Part shown: positions 8,553 through 18,294 of the stretch, piece after piece
How the letters are laid out: each line of letters starts with the position of its first letter
How positions within the stretch are numbered: position 1 is the stretch's first letter
Assembly (NCBI RefSeq): GCF_965279545.1
Contig: NZ_OZ257250.1
Location: 2,728,001-2,792,000, forward strand
From: Methylibium sp965279545
GTDB lineage: Bacteria > Pseudomonadota > Gammaproteobacteria > Burkholderiales > Burkholderiaceae_C
Length of the DNA stretch: 64,000 nucleotides
Reading direction: 5' to 3'
Translations under genes and position numbers: made by a program
The notes under the pieces: generated by a model
Seen by the model: only the letters and a program-made list of their open reading frames with translations
Databases searched by the model: none
Told to the model about the DNA's origin: nothing

Positions 8553-8907
8553 CATTGCATTCAAACGCGCTTGAGCCAGGGCTCGTTGCGGTGTTCGGTG
8601 TCTTGTCCGGAACGCTGACTGTCGAACCTCAGCGGGGGGCGCTGGGCCGGGTCGCTGTGTTGCGTTCATGTCCCCCGTGCCGGGCTACCGCCCGCCCCTC
8701 CTCCTTTACTTCACTCCACACAACGACCCACCCCAGCGCTGCCACCGCCGCGGCTTGCCAGGGTTTGAATACCTTCGCACGCGGCGATGGTGAGGCTTGG
8801 CGAGGACGTCGGGTGAGCGGCGTAGCGAAGTAGAGGAGGAGGGGTCGGCCCTCGGGCCGGCGCCGGGGGACATGAGCGGAGTCGCTTGCCCGGCGGCCTC
8901 GTCAGCA
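8553..8907 (+). repeat. Composite interspersed repeat, copy 1
   Basis: The 547-base space between the gamma-glutamyltransferase and tctA genes is filled by a noncoding repeat. Half A (about 8641-8724) runs GTTGCGTTCATGTCCCCCG, a hairpin (CGGGC / tacc / GCCCG at 8681-8694), then CCTCCTCCTTTACTTCACTCC. An 81-base spacer follows, then half B (8806-8907) in inverted orientation, with GAAGTAGAGGAGGAGG and its own hairpin. The whole unit reads as the reverse complement of 40996-41373, including spacer blocks GCGTGCGAAGGT and ATTCAAACCC. The bases 8908-9037 show nothing further I can assign. Confidence 0.75.
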
Positions 8908-9037
8908 CCGCGCGGTACGTGCAGGCGGCTGGCCGGTCGACGCTTCGAACCTCGGTCGGCAACCTCACACGCACGCGGGTGGCTGCAAGGAGCCGAAGAC
9001 TCGCCGGCTGATTGATATGTTTGAGTTCGAGCTGGTA

Positions 9038-10552
9038 TCAATCCGCATCCTGGAAGGCTTCCTCGCGCTTGCTGCGGATCGAAGGCAGCATCACGACGAC
9101 GATCATCGCGACCGCCGCCAGCAGCAGCCCCGCCGACAGCGGGCGCGTTGCGAAGGTGCTCCAGTCGCCGCGGCTCAGCAGCAGCGCGCGGCGCAGGTTC
9201 TCTTCCATCATCGGCCCGAGGATGAAGCCCAGCAGCAGCGGCGCCGGCTCGCACGACAGCTTGTAGAAGATGTAGCCCACCACCGCGAAGCCCGCGCCCA
9301 TGTACACGTCGAAGGCGTTGTTGTTCAGCGTGTACAGGCCGACGCAGCAGAACACCATGATGGCGGGGAACAGGAAGCGGTAGGGCACCGTCAGCAGCTT
9401 GATCCAGATGCCGATCAGCGGCAGGTTCAGCACCACCAGCATCAGGTTGCCGACCCACATGCTGGCGATCAGTCCCCAGAACAGCTCGGGGTTGCTGGTC
9501 ATCACCTGCGGGCCGGGCTGGATGCCCTTGATCGTCATCGCGCCGACCATCAGCGCCATCACCGCGTTGGGCGGGATGCCCAGCGTCAGCATCGGGATGA
9601 ACGAGGTCTGGGCACCGGCGTTGTTGGCCGCCTCGGGGCCGGCGACACCGCGGATGTTGCCCCTGCCGAATGCCACCTCGCCGGGCCGGCTGCGCATCTT
9701 CTTCTCGACCGTGTAGGCGGCGAACGAGGCCAGCAGCGCACCGCCGCCGGGCAACACGCCGAGGACGGACCCGAGCGTCGTGCCGCGCAGCACCGCGGGC
9801 CAGGCGTCCAGGAAGTCCTGCTTGGTCGGCCACAGGCCCTTCACGTCCTTCGTGAACACCTCGCGGTGTTCGGCCGGCATGCCGAGGTTGGCGATGATCT
9901 CGCCGAAGCCGAACACGCCCATCGCGATCGCGACGAAGCCGATGCCGTCGGTCAACTCCGGGATGTCGAAGCTGTAGCGCGGCGTGCCCGAGATCACGTC
10001 CGTGTTGATCTGGCCGAGCAGCAGGCCGAGGATGATCATCGCGATCGCCTTGATCAGCGAGCCCGAGGCCAGCACCACCGCGCCGATCAGTCCCAGCACC
10101 ATCAGCGAGAAGTACTCCGCCGGGCCGAACTTGAAGGCCAGCTCGGTCAGCGGCGGCGCGAACGCGGCGATGATGACCGTGCCCACGCAGCCGGCGAAGA
10201 AGGAGCCGAGTCCGGCGGCGGCGAGCGCCGAGCCGGCGCGGCCCTGGCGCGCCATCTGGTAGCCGTCGATCGCCGTCACGACCGAGCTCGACTCGCCCGG
10301 CACGTTGATCAGGATCGCGGTGGTCGAGCCGCCGTACTGCGCGCCGTAGTAGATGCCGGCCAGCATGATCAGCGCCGGCGTCGCGTCGAGCGCGTAGATC
10401 GACGGCAGCAGCATCGCGATGGTGGCCACCGGACCGAGGCCGGGCAGCACGCCGATCAGCGTGCCGAGCACCGCGCCGCCGAAGGCGTACAGCAGGTTCT
10501 GGAGGGTGAAGGCAACGCCGAAGCCGAGCGCGAGATTCGAAAACAGATCCAT
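9038..10552 (-). CDS. tctA: Tripartite tricarboxylate transporter, large permease subunit TctA
   Basis: 504-residue inner-membrane permease of the TTT family, which takes up carboxylates using a periplasmic binding protein. About twelve hydrophobic segments are visible. The family glycine-rich motifs are clear: GTLIGVLPGLGPVATIAMLLP near residue 32 and its repeat GSVLGVLPGGGALLASFAAY near residue 260. Also present are YGAQYGGSTTAILINVPGE and PEAANNAGAQTSFIPMLTLGIP. It lies 10 bases downstream of tctB. No TctC binding-protein gene is present on either side, so the substrate receptor must be encoded elsewhere. Substrate not determinable. Confidence 0.93.
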   Translation of the reverse strand: MDLFSNLALGFGVAFTLQNLLYAFGGAVLGTLIGVLPGLGPVATIAMLLPSIYALDATPALIMLAGIYYGAQYGGSTTAILINVPGESSSVVTAIDGYQMARQGRAGSALAAAGLGSFFAGCVGTVIIAAFAPPLTELAFKFGPAEYFSLMVLGLIGAVVLASGSLIKAIAMIILGLLLGQINTDVISGTPRYSFDIPELTDGIGFVAIAMGVFGFGEIIANLGMPAEHREVFTKDVKGLWPTKQDFLDAWPAVLRGTTLGSVLGVLPGGGALLASFAAYTVEKKMRSRPGEVAFGRGNIRGVAGPEAANNAGAQTSFIPMLTLGIPPNAVMALMVGAMTIKGIQPGPQVMTSNPELFWGLIASMWVGNLMLVVLNLPLIGIWIKLLTVPYRFLFPAIMVFCCVGLYTLNNNAFDVYMGAGFAVVGYIFYKLSCEPAPLLLGFILGPMMEENLRRALLLSRGDWSTFATRPLSAGLLLAAVAMIVVVMLPSIRSKREEAFQDAD

Positions 10553-10562
10553 GGTGGATGCC

Positions 10563-11027
10563 TCAACCGCCCAGGAACGAAGGCCTCAGCGGAATCGTCA
10601 GATTCAGCCCGTAGATGAAGATCACCCAGCTGCCCACCGTGAGGAGGGCGGCGTTGACCAGTGCCTCGCCCCAATGGAACTCGTCGCCGGCACGCGCGGC
10701 CACCACCACCAGGATCGGCAGCGCGATGAACATCCCCAGGTGCGGCAGCGCCCAGCCGAAGAGGGCGACGGTGCCGACGATGTACAGCAGCGGCTTCCAG
10801 GCGATGGCGCCGATCGGGTCGCCGCCGTCGCTCTCGATCGTCAGCGCCTTGAACAGCACCAGCGCACCGAGCAGTGCCAGGATCACACCGAGCAGCAGGG
10901 GAAAGTAGCCGGGCCCCGGCTTGGCCGAGGTGCCGAAGCTGTAGGTCGTGGCGCCGATCGCGAAGCCCGCGCCGATGGCGACGAACATCACACCGGACAC
11001 GAAATCGCGCTGACTCTTGATCTTCAC
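10563..11027 (-). CDS. tctB: Tripartite tricarboxylate transporter, small subunit TctB
   Basis: 154-residue membrane protein with four hydrophobic segments, the small permease subunit that pairs with TctA. Seen in the sequence are the first segment at about residues 10-28 (FVSGVMFVAIGAGFAIGAT), the family's short loop YSFGTSAKPGPGYFPLLLG, and the final pair ending LNLTIPLRPSFLGG. The start is GTG at 11027 because AGAGGAGG lies five bases upstream of it. A longer reading to 11060 adds a charged stretch with no family counterpart. It is translated just ahead of tctA. Confidence 0.88.
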   Translation of the reverse strand: MKIKSQRDFVSGVMFVAIGAGFAIGATTYSFGTSAKPGPGYFPLLLGVILALLGALVLFKALTIESDGGDPIGAIAWKPLLYIVGTVALFGWALPHLGMFIALPILVVVAARAGDEFHWGEALVNAALLTVGSWVIFIYGLNLTIPLRPSFLGG

Positions 11028-11156
11028 GGAGGCCTCCTCTCGGTCTGTGCCGCGCGGCACTCTTGTGGCACCGATTCTAGGAAGCGCCCCCGCGGGCCCT
11101 CTGTGTGGTTTACACGTAGCGTGCCGCTGTCCCGGCGGCGCGCCGAGCCCGGCGCG

Positions 11157-12998
<1,842 letters not shown>

Positions 12999-13028
12999 GC
13001 AGGGTTCAGGCGCGGTTCGGTGGGGGGG

Positions 13029-13826
13029 TCAGGCGGCGGTCGGGACGCGTGCGGGCAGATTCTGCAAGAGCTTGAGCCATTTGCGGGCCGGCAACCCGTA
13101 CTTTGTCTCGATCAGCTCGGCGCGCCGCTCGAGTTCTTCACGCGCCGGCAGGGCGGGGCCCCGCCACGCCAGCACGATGGTGTTGCCCTCCTTGGTGGGC
13201 TTGAGCATCGCGACGCGCCCGGCGCCGAACACGCTGGCGATGCGCCGCGCGCTACGGTCGAAGCTCACGTCGCGACCGAACAAATTGACGCTCATCACGC
13301 CGCCCTCGGCCAGCAGCGCATGGCAGCCGCGGTAGAAGGCCTCGTCGTCGAGCACCGGTGCGGCAGCGTCGTGGTCGTAGAGGTCGACGCACAGCGCGTC
13401 GGCACTGCCGGCATGCGCGCCGTCGGCCACGTAGGCGCCGGCGTCGGCCTCGATGACCTCGAGCCGGGCATCGTCGGCCGGCAGCTTGAACCACAAGCGG
13501 CACACGCCGATCACGGCCGGATTGATCTCGACCGCCGTGCTGCGCCAGCGCAGCTTCTTGTGGCAAAAGCGGGTGATCGCGGCCGCACCGAGCCCGAGCT
13601 GCACCGCGCGGCCCGGCGGTCCGTCACCCGGGTCCAGCAGGCGCTCGGACAGCAGCATCCACGCCATCATGCGCTGCACGTACTCGAGTTCGAGCTTGTG
13701 CGGCTTGGCGATGCGCATCGCGCCCTGCACCCAGGGCGTGCCGAGGTGCAGGTAGCGCACGCCGTCGAACTCGGACATCGTGGCCGGCGCGAGCGTCGGC
13801 GTCTTGGGTTTGCGGGAAGTCGCCAT
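13029..13826 (-). CDS. Spermidine synthase-like methyltransferase-fold protein
   Basis: 265-residue protein with a Rossmann-type SAM/decarboxylated-SAM binding fold. Visible are VQLGLGAAAITRFCHKKLR near residue 80, the acidic strand end TAVEINPAVIGVCR near 105, EADAGAYVAD near 140, and DALCVDLYDHDAAAP near 160 at the position of the aminopropyltransferase active Asp. The N-terminal beta-strand tetramer domain of true SpeE is short. It may therefore be one of the many spermidine-synthase-like proteins without proven polyamine activity. The start at 13826 removes a long unrelated extension that overlaps the upstream gene. It lies five bases after the glycosylase gene in the tatD operon. Confidence 0.75.
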   Translation of the reverse strand: MATSRKPKTPTLAPATMSEFDGVRYLHLGTPWVQGAMRIAKPHKLELEYVQRMMAWMLLSERLLDPGDGPPGRAVQLGLGAAAITRFCHKKLRWRSTAVEINPAVIGVCRLWFKLPADDARLEVIEADAGAYVADGAHAGSADALCVDLYDHDAAAPVLDDEAFYRGCHALLAEGGVMSVNLFGRDVSFDRSARRIASVFGAGRVAMLKPTKEGNTIVLAWRGPALPAREELERRAELIETKYGLPARKWLKLLQNLPARVPTAA

Positions 13827-13831
13827 CGGGA

Positions 13832-14353
13832 TCAGATCAGTCCGTGTTGTTCGAAGACCGCGCGCCAGGCCGCGAGCTTGCGCTCGAACGACCAGCTGGC
13901 GTTGGCCGGGCTGGTGGAGGGAAGCCGGTGCACCACCAGCCCGAGCGCGGCGGTGAGCCGCGCAGAGCGGGCCGATTCGCCGCCGTTGTGCGCCACCGCC
14001 ACCCACTGTGGTGCGCGCCGGCGCAGGCCGGCCAGGTCGTTGGGCTGCGCGTCGCGGATCGCGCTGTCGAGACTGCCCTCGCGGCGACACGCGGCGTACA
14101 CGTCCCACAGGCCGAGCCCGCGCGCGCCCAGGGCCTCCAGGCGCTGCGGGTAGCCCAGCGCCCGCAGGTCCACGCCCCACAGCGCCGACAACAGCGGCCA
14201 GAACTGGTTGCGCGGGTGCGCGTAGTACTGCCGAGCGGCAAGCGAGGCCGCGCCGGGAAAACTGCCCAGCACCACCAGGCGGGTCGCCGGGCCCACGACC
14301 GGCGGCAGGCCTTCGAGCAGCTGCGCCGGGCCACCGGGCAGCAGCGCGCTCAA
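13832..14353 (-). CDS. DNA-deoxyinosine (hypoxanthine) glycosylase, UDG family 6-like
   Basis: 173-residue protein of the uracil-DNA-glycosylase superfamily. The conserved block VVLGSFPGAASLAARQYYAH (about residues 27-46) is followed by PRNQFWPLL near 47, GLGLWDVYAACRREGSLDSAI near 85, and a late HRLPSTSPANASW motif, all typical of the deoxyinosine-specific branch that excises deaminated adenine. The start is inferred as TTG at 14353. It overlaps the tatD TGA, and no ATG occurs before the first conserved strand. GTG codons a little further in are the alternative. Co-transcription with tatD, a nuclease-type gene, fits a DNA-repair setting. Confidence 0.8.
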   Translation of the reverse strand: MSALLPGGPAQLLEGLPPVVGPATRLVVLGSFPGAASLAARQYYAHPRNQFWPLLSALWGVDLRALGYPQRLEALGARGLGLWDVYAACRREGSLDSAIRDAQPNDLAGLRRRAPQWVAVAHNGGESARSARLTAALGLVVHRLPSTSPANASWSFERKLAAWRAVFEQHGLI

Positions 14354-15210
14354 GCCGTGGCCTCTCGCAGGTCCAGCGCGGCCAGGCGCGGCAGCACGGC
14401 CCTCGCGTTGGCCTGCGTCACCGCGGCGAGCGCAGGCAGGCTCAACCCACGCAAGGCAGCCAGCTGCGCCGCGATGCGCGGCAGCTCGGCCGGCTCGTTG
14501 CGGCTGCGCTCGCCCGCAGCGCGCTGGGCCGCGGTCTTGTACAGCCACTGCGGCGCAATGTCGGGCGCATCGGTCTCGAGCACGATCGCGTCCAGCGGCA
14601 ATTCGGTCGCGAGCCGGCGCAGCTGCAGTGCCCGCTCGAAGCTCATCGCCCCGCCGAAGCCCAGCTTGAAGCCCAGCGCGACGAAGGCCTGCGCCTGCTG
14701 CCGGCTGCCGTTGAAGGCGTGCGCGATGCCGCCGCCGACTGGCGCGCGGCGCAGCTGCTTGAGCAGGCTGTCGGCCGAGCGCCGCACGTGCAGCAGCACC
14801 GGCAGCCCGGCGGCGCGCGCCAGCGCGAGCTGCTGCACGTAGAAGTGCTCCTGCTTGGCGCGGTCCCCGCCCGGCACGAAGTGGTCGAGCCCGATCTCGC
14901 CCACCGCGACCAGGCGTGGATCGTCGCGCTGCGCTTCGAGCGCAGCGCGCAAGCTGTCCAGCGCGCCATCGTCGAGCGGATCGGTGTAGAGCGGGTGAAT
15001 GCCGAGTGCGTAGGCAAGGCCATGCTCGTGCGCCAGCGCGCGCACGGTATCGAAGTCGAACGGCGCCACCGCGGGCAGCACGATCTGCGTCACCCCGGCA
15101 GCGCGCGCGCGGGCCACCACGGCCGCGCGGTCGGCGCCGAATTCGGGAGCGTCGAGGTGGCAGTGGGTGTCGGTCCAGGCGGTCGGAGCGGACTCGGTCG
15201 GCGGCGCCAT
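14350..15210 (-). CDS. tatD: TatD family metal-dependent hydrolase/deoxyribonuclease
   Basis: 286-residue TIM-barrel metallo-hydrolase. The N-terminal metal site DTHCHLD is at 14-20. GEIGLDHF supplies the bridging Glu near residue 95. His ligands sit in VLLHVRRS and IAHAFNGS, and the final ETDAPD lies near 205. All expected ligands are present, so it is probably active as a 3'-5' exonuclease-type enzyme of the TatD/YcfH group. It is the first gene of a four-gene minus-strand operon with the glycosylase (overlapping), the spermidine-synthase-like gene and the GspE-type ATPase. The ATG at 15210 directly precedes the catalytic motif as in the family. Confidence 0.9.
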   Translation of the reverse strand: MAPPTESAPTAWTDTHCHLDAPEFGADRAAVVARARAAGVTQIVLPAVAPFDFDTVRALAHEHGLAYALGIHPLYTDPLDDGALDSLRAALEAQRDDPRLVAVGEIGLDHFVPGGDRAKQEHFYVQQLALARAAGLPVLLHVRRSADSLLKQLRRAPVGGGIAHAFNGSRQQAQAFVALGFKLGFGGAMSFERALQLRRLATELPLDAIVLETDAPDIAPQWLYKTAAQRAAGERSRNEPAELPRIAAQLAALRGLSLPALAAVTQANARAVLPRLAALDLREATA

Positions 15211-15445
15211 GCCGCTATTAGACCGCGACACAGGGCAGCGGCCAGCGCGGGGGCCGGCGGCCCGATCAGCTTCGACGACTGCGCGGCCAAGGTGGCGGCC
15301 GGCAAAGGCTGAAGCACCGACCCGGCATTCGGCCGCTCCCGCACGCGGCGGCCCCGTTGGGCGTAGGCTGCCGGTCCGTGTGGCGGCCACCCGGTGTCGA
15401 CCGGCGCCGCCGTAAACCCCGAACCCCCTTGTTGCGGACCCTGTC

Positions 15446-15826
15446 ATGCCTCTCGTCACGATCACCGTCAGGAAACCGAAGACCGCTGCCTTCAAGAGCG
15501 CGGTCTTCAATGCCGTCCACGAAGCGCTCGTCGCCGCGGGCGTGCCTGCCACCGACCGCTTCCAGCGGGCCCTCGAACTCGACGAGGAAGACTTCCGCTT
15601 CGACCCCAGCTACCCGGACCTGAAATCCGAGCGCAACGCCGACTTCGTGCTCGTCGAGGTGCTGTTCTCGGTGGGACGCAGCGTGAAGATCAAGAAGAAG
15701 ATCGTGCACGACATCCTCGCGACGCTGTCGCGCGAGGGCTTCGACCCGGAGAACGTGATGATCTGCTTCAAGGAGACCGCGTGGGAGAACTGGGTCTTCG
15801 GCGGCGGCCGGTTCATCCACACCTGA
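15446..15826 (+). CDS. Tautomerase family protein
   Basis: 126-residue member of the 4-oxalocrotonate tautomerase superfamily, long (fused beta-alpha-beta) form. Pro2, the catalytic base after Met removal, is present (MPLVTITVRK). The second half, FVLVEVLFSVGRSVKIKKKIV followed by a helix, and the end WENWVFGGGRFIHT match tautomerase-type proteins of this length. It is a single gene, convergent with the HDOD gene 21 bases away. No degradative pathway genes surround it, so the substrate is open. The upstream 235 bases (15211-15445) contain no gene or clear motif. Confidence 0.85.
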   Translation: MPLVTITVRKPKTAAFKSAVFNAVHEALVAAGVPATDRFQRALELDEEDFRFDPSYPDLKSERNADFVLVEVLFSVGRSVKIKKKIVHDILATLSREGFDPENVMICFKETAWENWVFGGGRFIHT

Positions 15827-15847
15827 CGGCGGCCGGTCGCGACGTGG

Positions 15848-17056
15848 TCAGTCCAGCTGCGCTGCCTTCGCCAGCGCGCGCATCAGCCCGCGGTTGATTT
15901 CCGCCGGATCCATCAGCAGCCCGTCGCAGGCCTCGCGGATCGCGTCCAGCGCATTGCCCTCGACCGCGCGCACCAGCGCACAGTACGGCGCGTAGGGGCC
16001 CGATGCGTCGGCCAGCGCCTGGTACACGCGCTCCGGCACCGGGATCGTGCTCAGCAGCTCGGAGAACGGCTGCTTGAACATGCGGTCGAGCAGCGAGAAG
16101 ACGCCGCAGATGAAGAGCTCGTTGCGCATCTCCTCGTCACCGAGGTTGCGCGCCAGCTCCTCCATCAGCATGCCGCGGCGCACCGCGGCGAACATCACCG
16201 GCTTGAGGTTGGCATCCTTGCTGCCGGTCGCCAGCAGCAGCGCCAGCCAGCGCTTGAGCCGGTTGTAGCCCAGCATCATGATCGCGTGGCGAAATGAGCT
16301 GATCTCGACGCTCAGGCCGAAGGCCGGCGAGTTGATGTAGCGCATCAGCTTGAAGGCCAGCGCGGGGTCGCGCCGCAGGGTCGCCTCGAGCTTCTCGATC
16401 GGCTCATGCTGGTCGACGCGGTGGATCAGCTCCACCATCACCTGCAGGTCGGGCGTCACCGCCTTCGGGTCCTTGCCCTTGCCGACCGACGAGTGGGCGA
16501 TCGCATCGTCCATCGGCCAGCCGAGCACGGCCACCGCGCCGCGGCTGAATGATCCTTCCATGTCGGCGATGGTGTTCACGCCCGACTGCACGAAGCCGAT
16601 GCTGCGCACCACGCCGGCCGCGGGCACGGTTTCGCCGACGCGGCGGTCATCGGCCAGGTCGACGATGGAATACCGGAAGCACGGCAGCACCTCGCGCGGC
16701 AGTTCGCGCAGCGGCCGGCCCTTGACCAGCAGCACGCTGCCGCGCGCGTGCAACGCGCGGATCGCTTCGGTGTGCGTCTCGTCGCAGGCCATGAAGGCGG
16801 GGATCTCGATCATCACGTTCGGGCTCGGCTGAGCCTGCAGCAGCGCGCCCAGCAGGTTCTCGCTGAGCACGTTCAGCGACACCTGCCCACCGCCGGCGGG
16901 CCACACGGCCGCCACCTCTTCCAGCAGGCCCGCCGCGTCGAGCTCGGCGCCTGGTTGCAGCGGGAACACGGTCAGGCGGGTGGCGCTGACCGTGCGCTGC
17001 CGGTCGATCATCGGGGAATAGCTCAGTGCGACCTGGCCGAGGATGCTGTCACTCAC
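15848..17056 (-). CDS. HDOD domain signalling protein with degenerate EAL-like N-terminus
   Basis: 402-residue protein of the YuxH-like EAL-HDOD class. Residues about 15-180 resemble an EAL fold but lack the E-A-L and DDF catalytic residues (for example VMIEIPAFMACDE and YSIVDLADDRRVG). Residues about 190-390 are an HDOD domain: MVELIHRVDQHEPIEKLEATLRRDP, LMRYINSPAFGL and RHAIMMLGYNRLKRWLALLL. HDOD proteins are noncatalytic HD relatives used as signalling scaffolds. The start is GTG 17056, preceded by GGAG at a good distance. It lies 22 bases after flgL on the same strand, so it may be read through from the flagellar operon and act in motility control. Confidence 0.85.
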   Translation of the reverse strand: MSDSILGQVALSYSPMIDRQRTVSATRLTVFPLQPGAELDAAGLLEEVAAVWPAGGGQVSLNVLSENLLGALLQAQPSPNVMIEIPAFMACDETHTEAIRALHARGSVLLVKGRPLRELPREVLPCFRYSIVDLADDRRVGETVPAAGVVRSIGFVQSGVNTIADMEGSFSRGAVAVLGWPMDDAIAHSSVGKGKDPKAVTPDLQVMVELIHRVDQHEPIEKLEATLRRDPALAFKLMRYINSPAFGLSVEISSFRHAIMMLGYNRLKRWLALLLATGSKDANLKPVMFAAVRRGMLMEELARNLGDEEMRNELFICGVFSLLDRMFKQPFSELLSTIPVPERVYQALADASGPYAPYCALVRAVEGNALDAIREACDGLLMDPAEINRGLMRALAKAAQLD

Positions 17057-17078
17057 GAATAGTTCTCCGGACGAAGGC

Positions 17079-18275
17079 TCACAGGTTGAGGTACTGGAAC
17101 AGCGAAAGCTTCTGTACCGAAGCATAGGACTGAAGCGCTGCCTGGTAACCGGTCTGTTGCTTCTGGAACGTGGAAATCGCCTCGACCATGTCCAGGTCCT
17201 CGGCCTGCGACCGGTCGGTCTGCGCCGCGAGCTTCTGCCCGCTGAGCCGCTCGGTGGCCCGGTCGATGCGGTTGAGCGTTTCGCCGGCCACCGAGCGCTG
17301 TGCCGTCAGCTTGGCAGCGGACGCGTCGATGTCGCGCAGGCTGTCGGCCACGGTCTGCGCCAGCTGGCCGCTGTTGCGGCCGCCGGTCTCCAGCTCGGTC
17401 GCGGCGCGGTCGAGCGCGTCGAAGATGCTGAGCGAAGCGCTGGACGGCGTGATGTCGAAGCGATCGGCGTTGGCCGGGTCACCGGTCACGGTGACCGACA
17501 GGCCGTCGATCTCGATCGCCTGGCCGCTCTTGTACGGCAGGTTGGTCAGCGTGGTCGGGTTGCCGTTGTGCAGCACCGTGTAGGTGGTGGTGGCGCCGCT
17601 GACGGCGAAGCTCACGCTGTAGGCGTCGCCGGTCACGAGCGCCGGGTCGGTCACGCGGCCCGAGTCGATCCAGGCGGTGCCGTTCTGCTGCGTGGCACTG
17701 GTCACGAACACGCCGTTGCCGCTGCGCGCCTGCAGCCAGGTGCTCTGGCCGTCCATCGTCAGCGGCAGCGGCTCGGTCGCGGCGGCTCCGGCCTCGCCGG
17801 ACACGCCGCGGAACTGCACACCGGACGGCGTGTCGACAAAGGGCGGGCTGCTCGCACCCTGCCCGGCGAACAGGTAGCTGCCGGCCCCGTCGGGGCTGTT
17901 CGCGACGGTCAGCAGTTCGGCGCGCATCTGGCGCAGGGTGAGGGCCAGGTTGGCGCGCTCCGCATCGCTGTAGCTGGCGTTGCCCGCGGACACCACGGTG
18001 TCGCGCGCCTGCTGCAGCAGCGTGAGCGCGTCGCCGAGCGTCGACTCGGTCTGGCTCACCGCGTTCATGCTGGCGTCGATGCCCCGCTGGCTCGCGGCGC
18101 TGCGGGCCTCGACCGCCAGGGCGCGCTCGGCACGCGCCGCGGCGGTGGGGTCGTCGCTGGCCCGGTTGACGCGCTTGAGACTGCTCATCTGCTCCTGGCT
18201 CTGGCTCAGCTCCTGCGCGCGGCGCTGCAGGTTGGCGATGGTGGCGTCGTAGGTGTTGGCCGTGCTCATTCGCAT
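17079..18275 (-). CDS. flgL: Flagellar hook-associated protein 3, FlgL
   Basis: 398-residue hook-filament junction protein, second of the two junction zones between hook and flagellin. The flagellin-like N-terminal helix (MRMSTANTYDATIANLQRR) and the RVNRASDDPTAAARAERA block are present. The C-terminal coiled region ends EAISTFQKQQTGYQAALQSY...LSLFQYLNL, as in other FlgL proteins. It is secreted by the flagellar export apparatus, so it has no signal peptide. It lies 19 bases downstream of flgK and is the last flagellar gene of the cluster. A second in-frame Met two codons in is an alternative start. Confidence 0.95.
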   Translation of the reverse strand: MRMSTANTYDATIANLQRRAQELSQSQEQMSSLKRVNRASDDPTAAARAERALAVEARSAASQRGIDASMNAVSQTESTLGDALTLLQQARDTVVSAGNASYSDAERANLALTLRQMRAELLTVANSPDGAGSYLFAGQGASSPPFVDTPSGVQFRGVSGEAGAAATEPLPLTMDGQSTWLQARSGNGVFVTSATQQNGTAWIDSGRVTDPALVTGDAYSVSFAVSGATTTYTVLHNGNPTTLTNLPYKSGQAIEIDGLSVTVTGDPANADRFDITPSSASLSIFDALDRAATELETGGRNSGQLAQTVADSLRDIDASAAKLTAQRSVAGETLNRIDRATERLSGQKLAAQTDRSQAEDLDMVEAISTFQKQQTGYQAALQSYASVQKLSLFQYLNL

Positions 18276-18294
18276 GGGAGGGTCCTCGGTTCAA

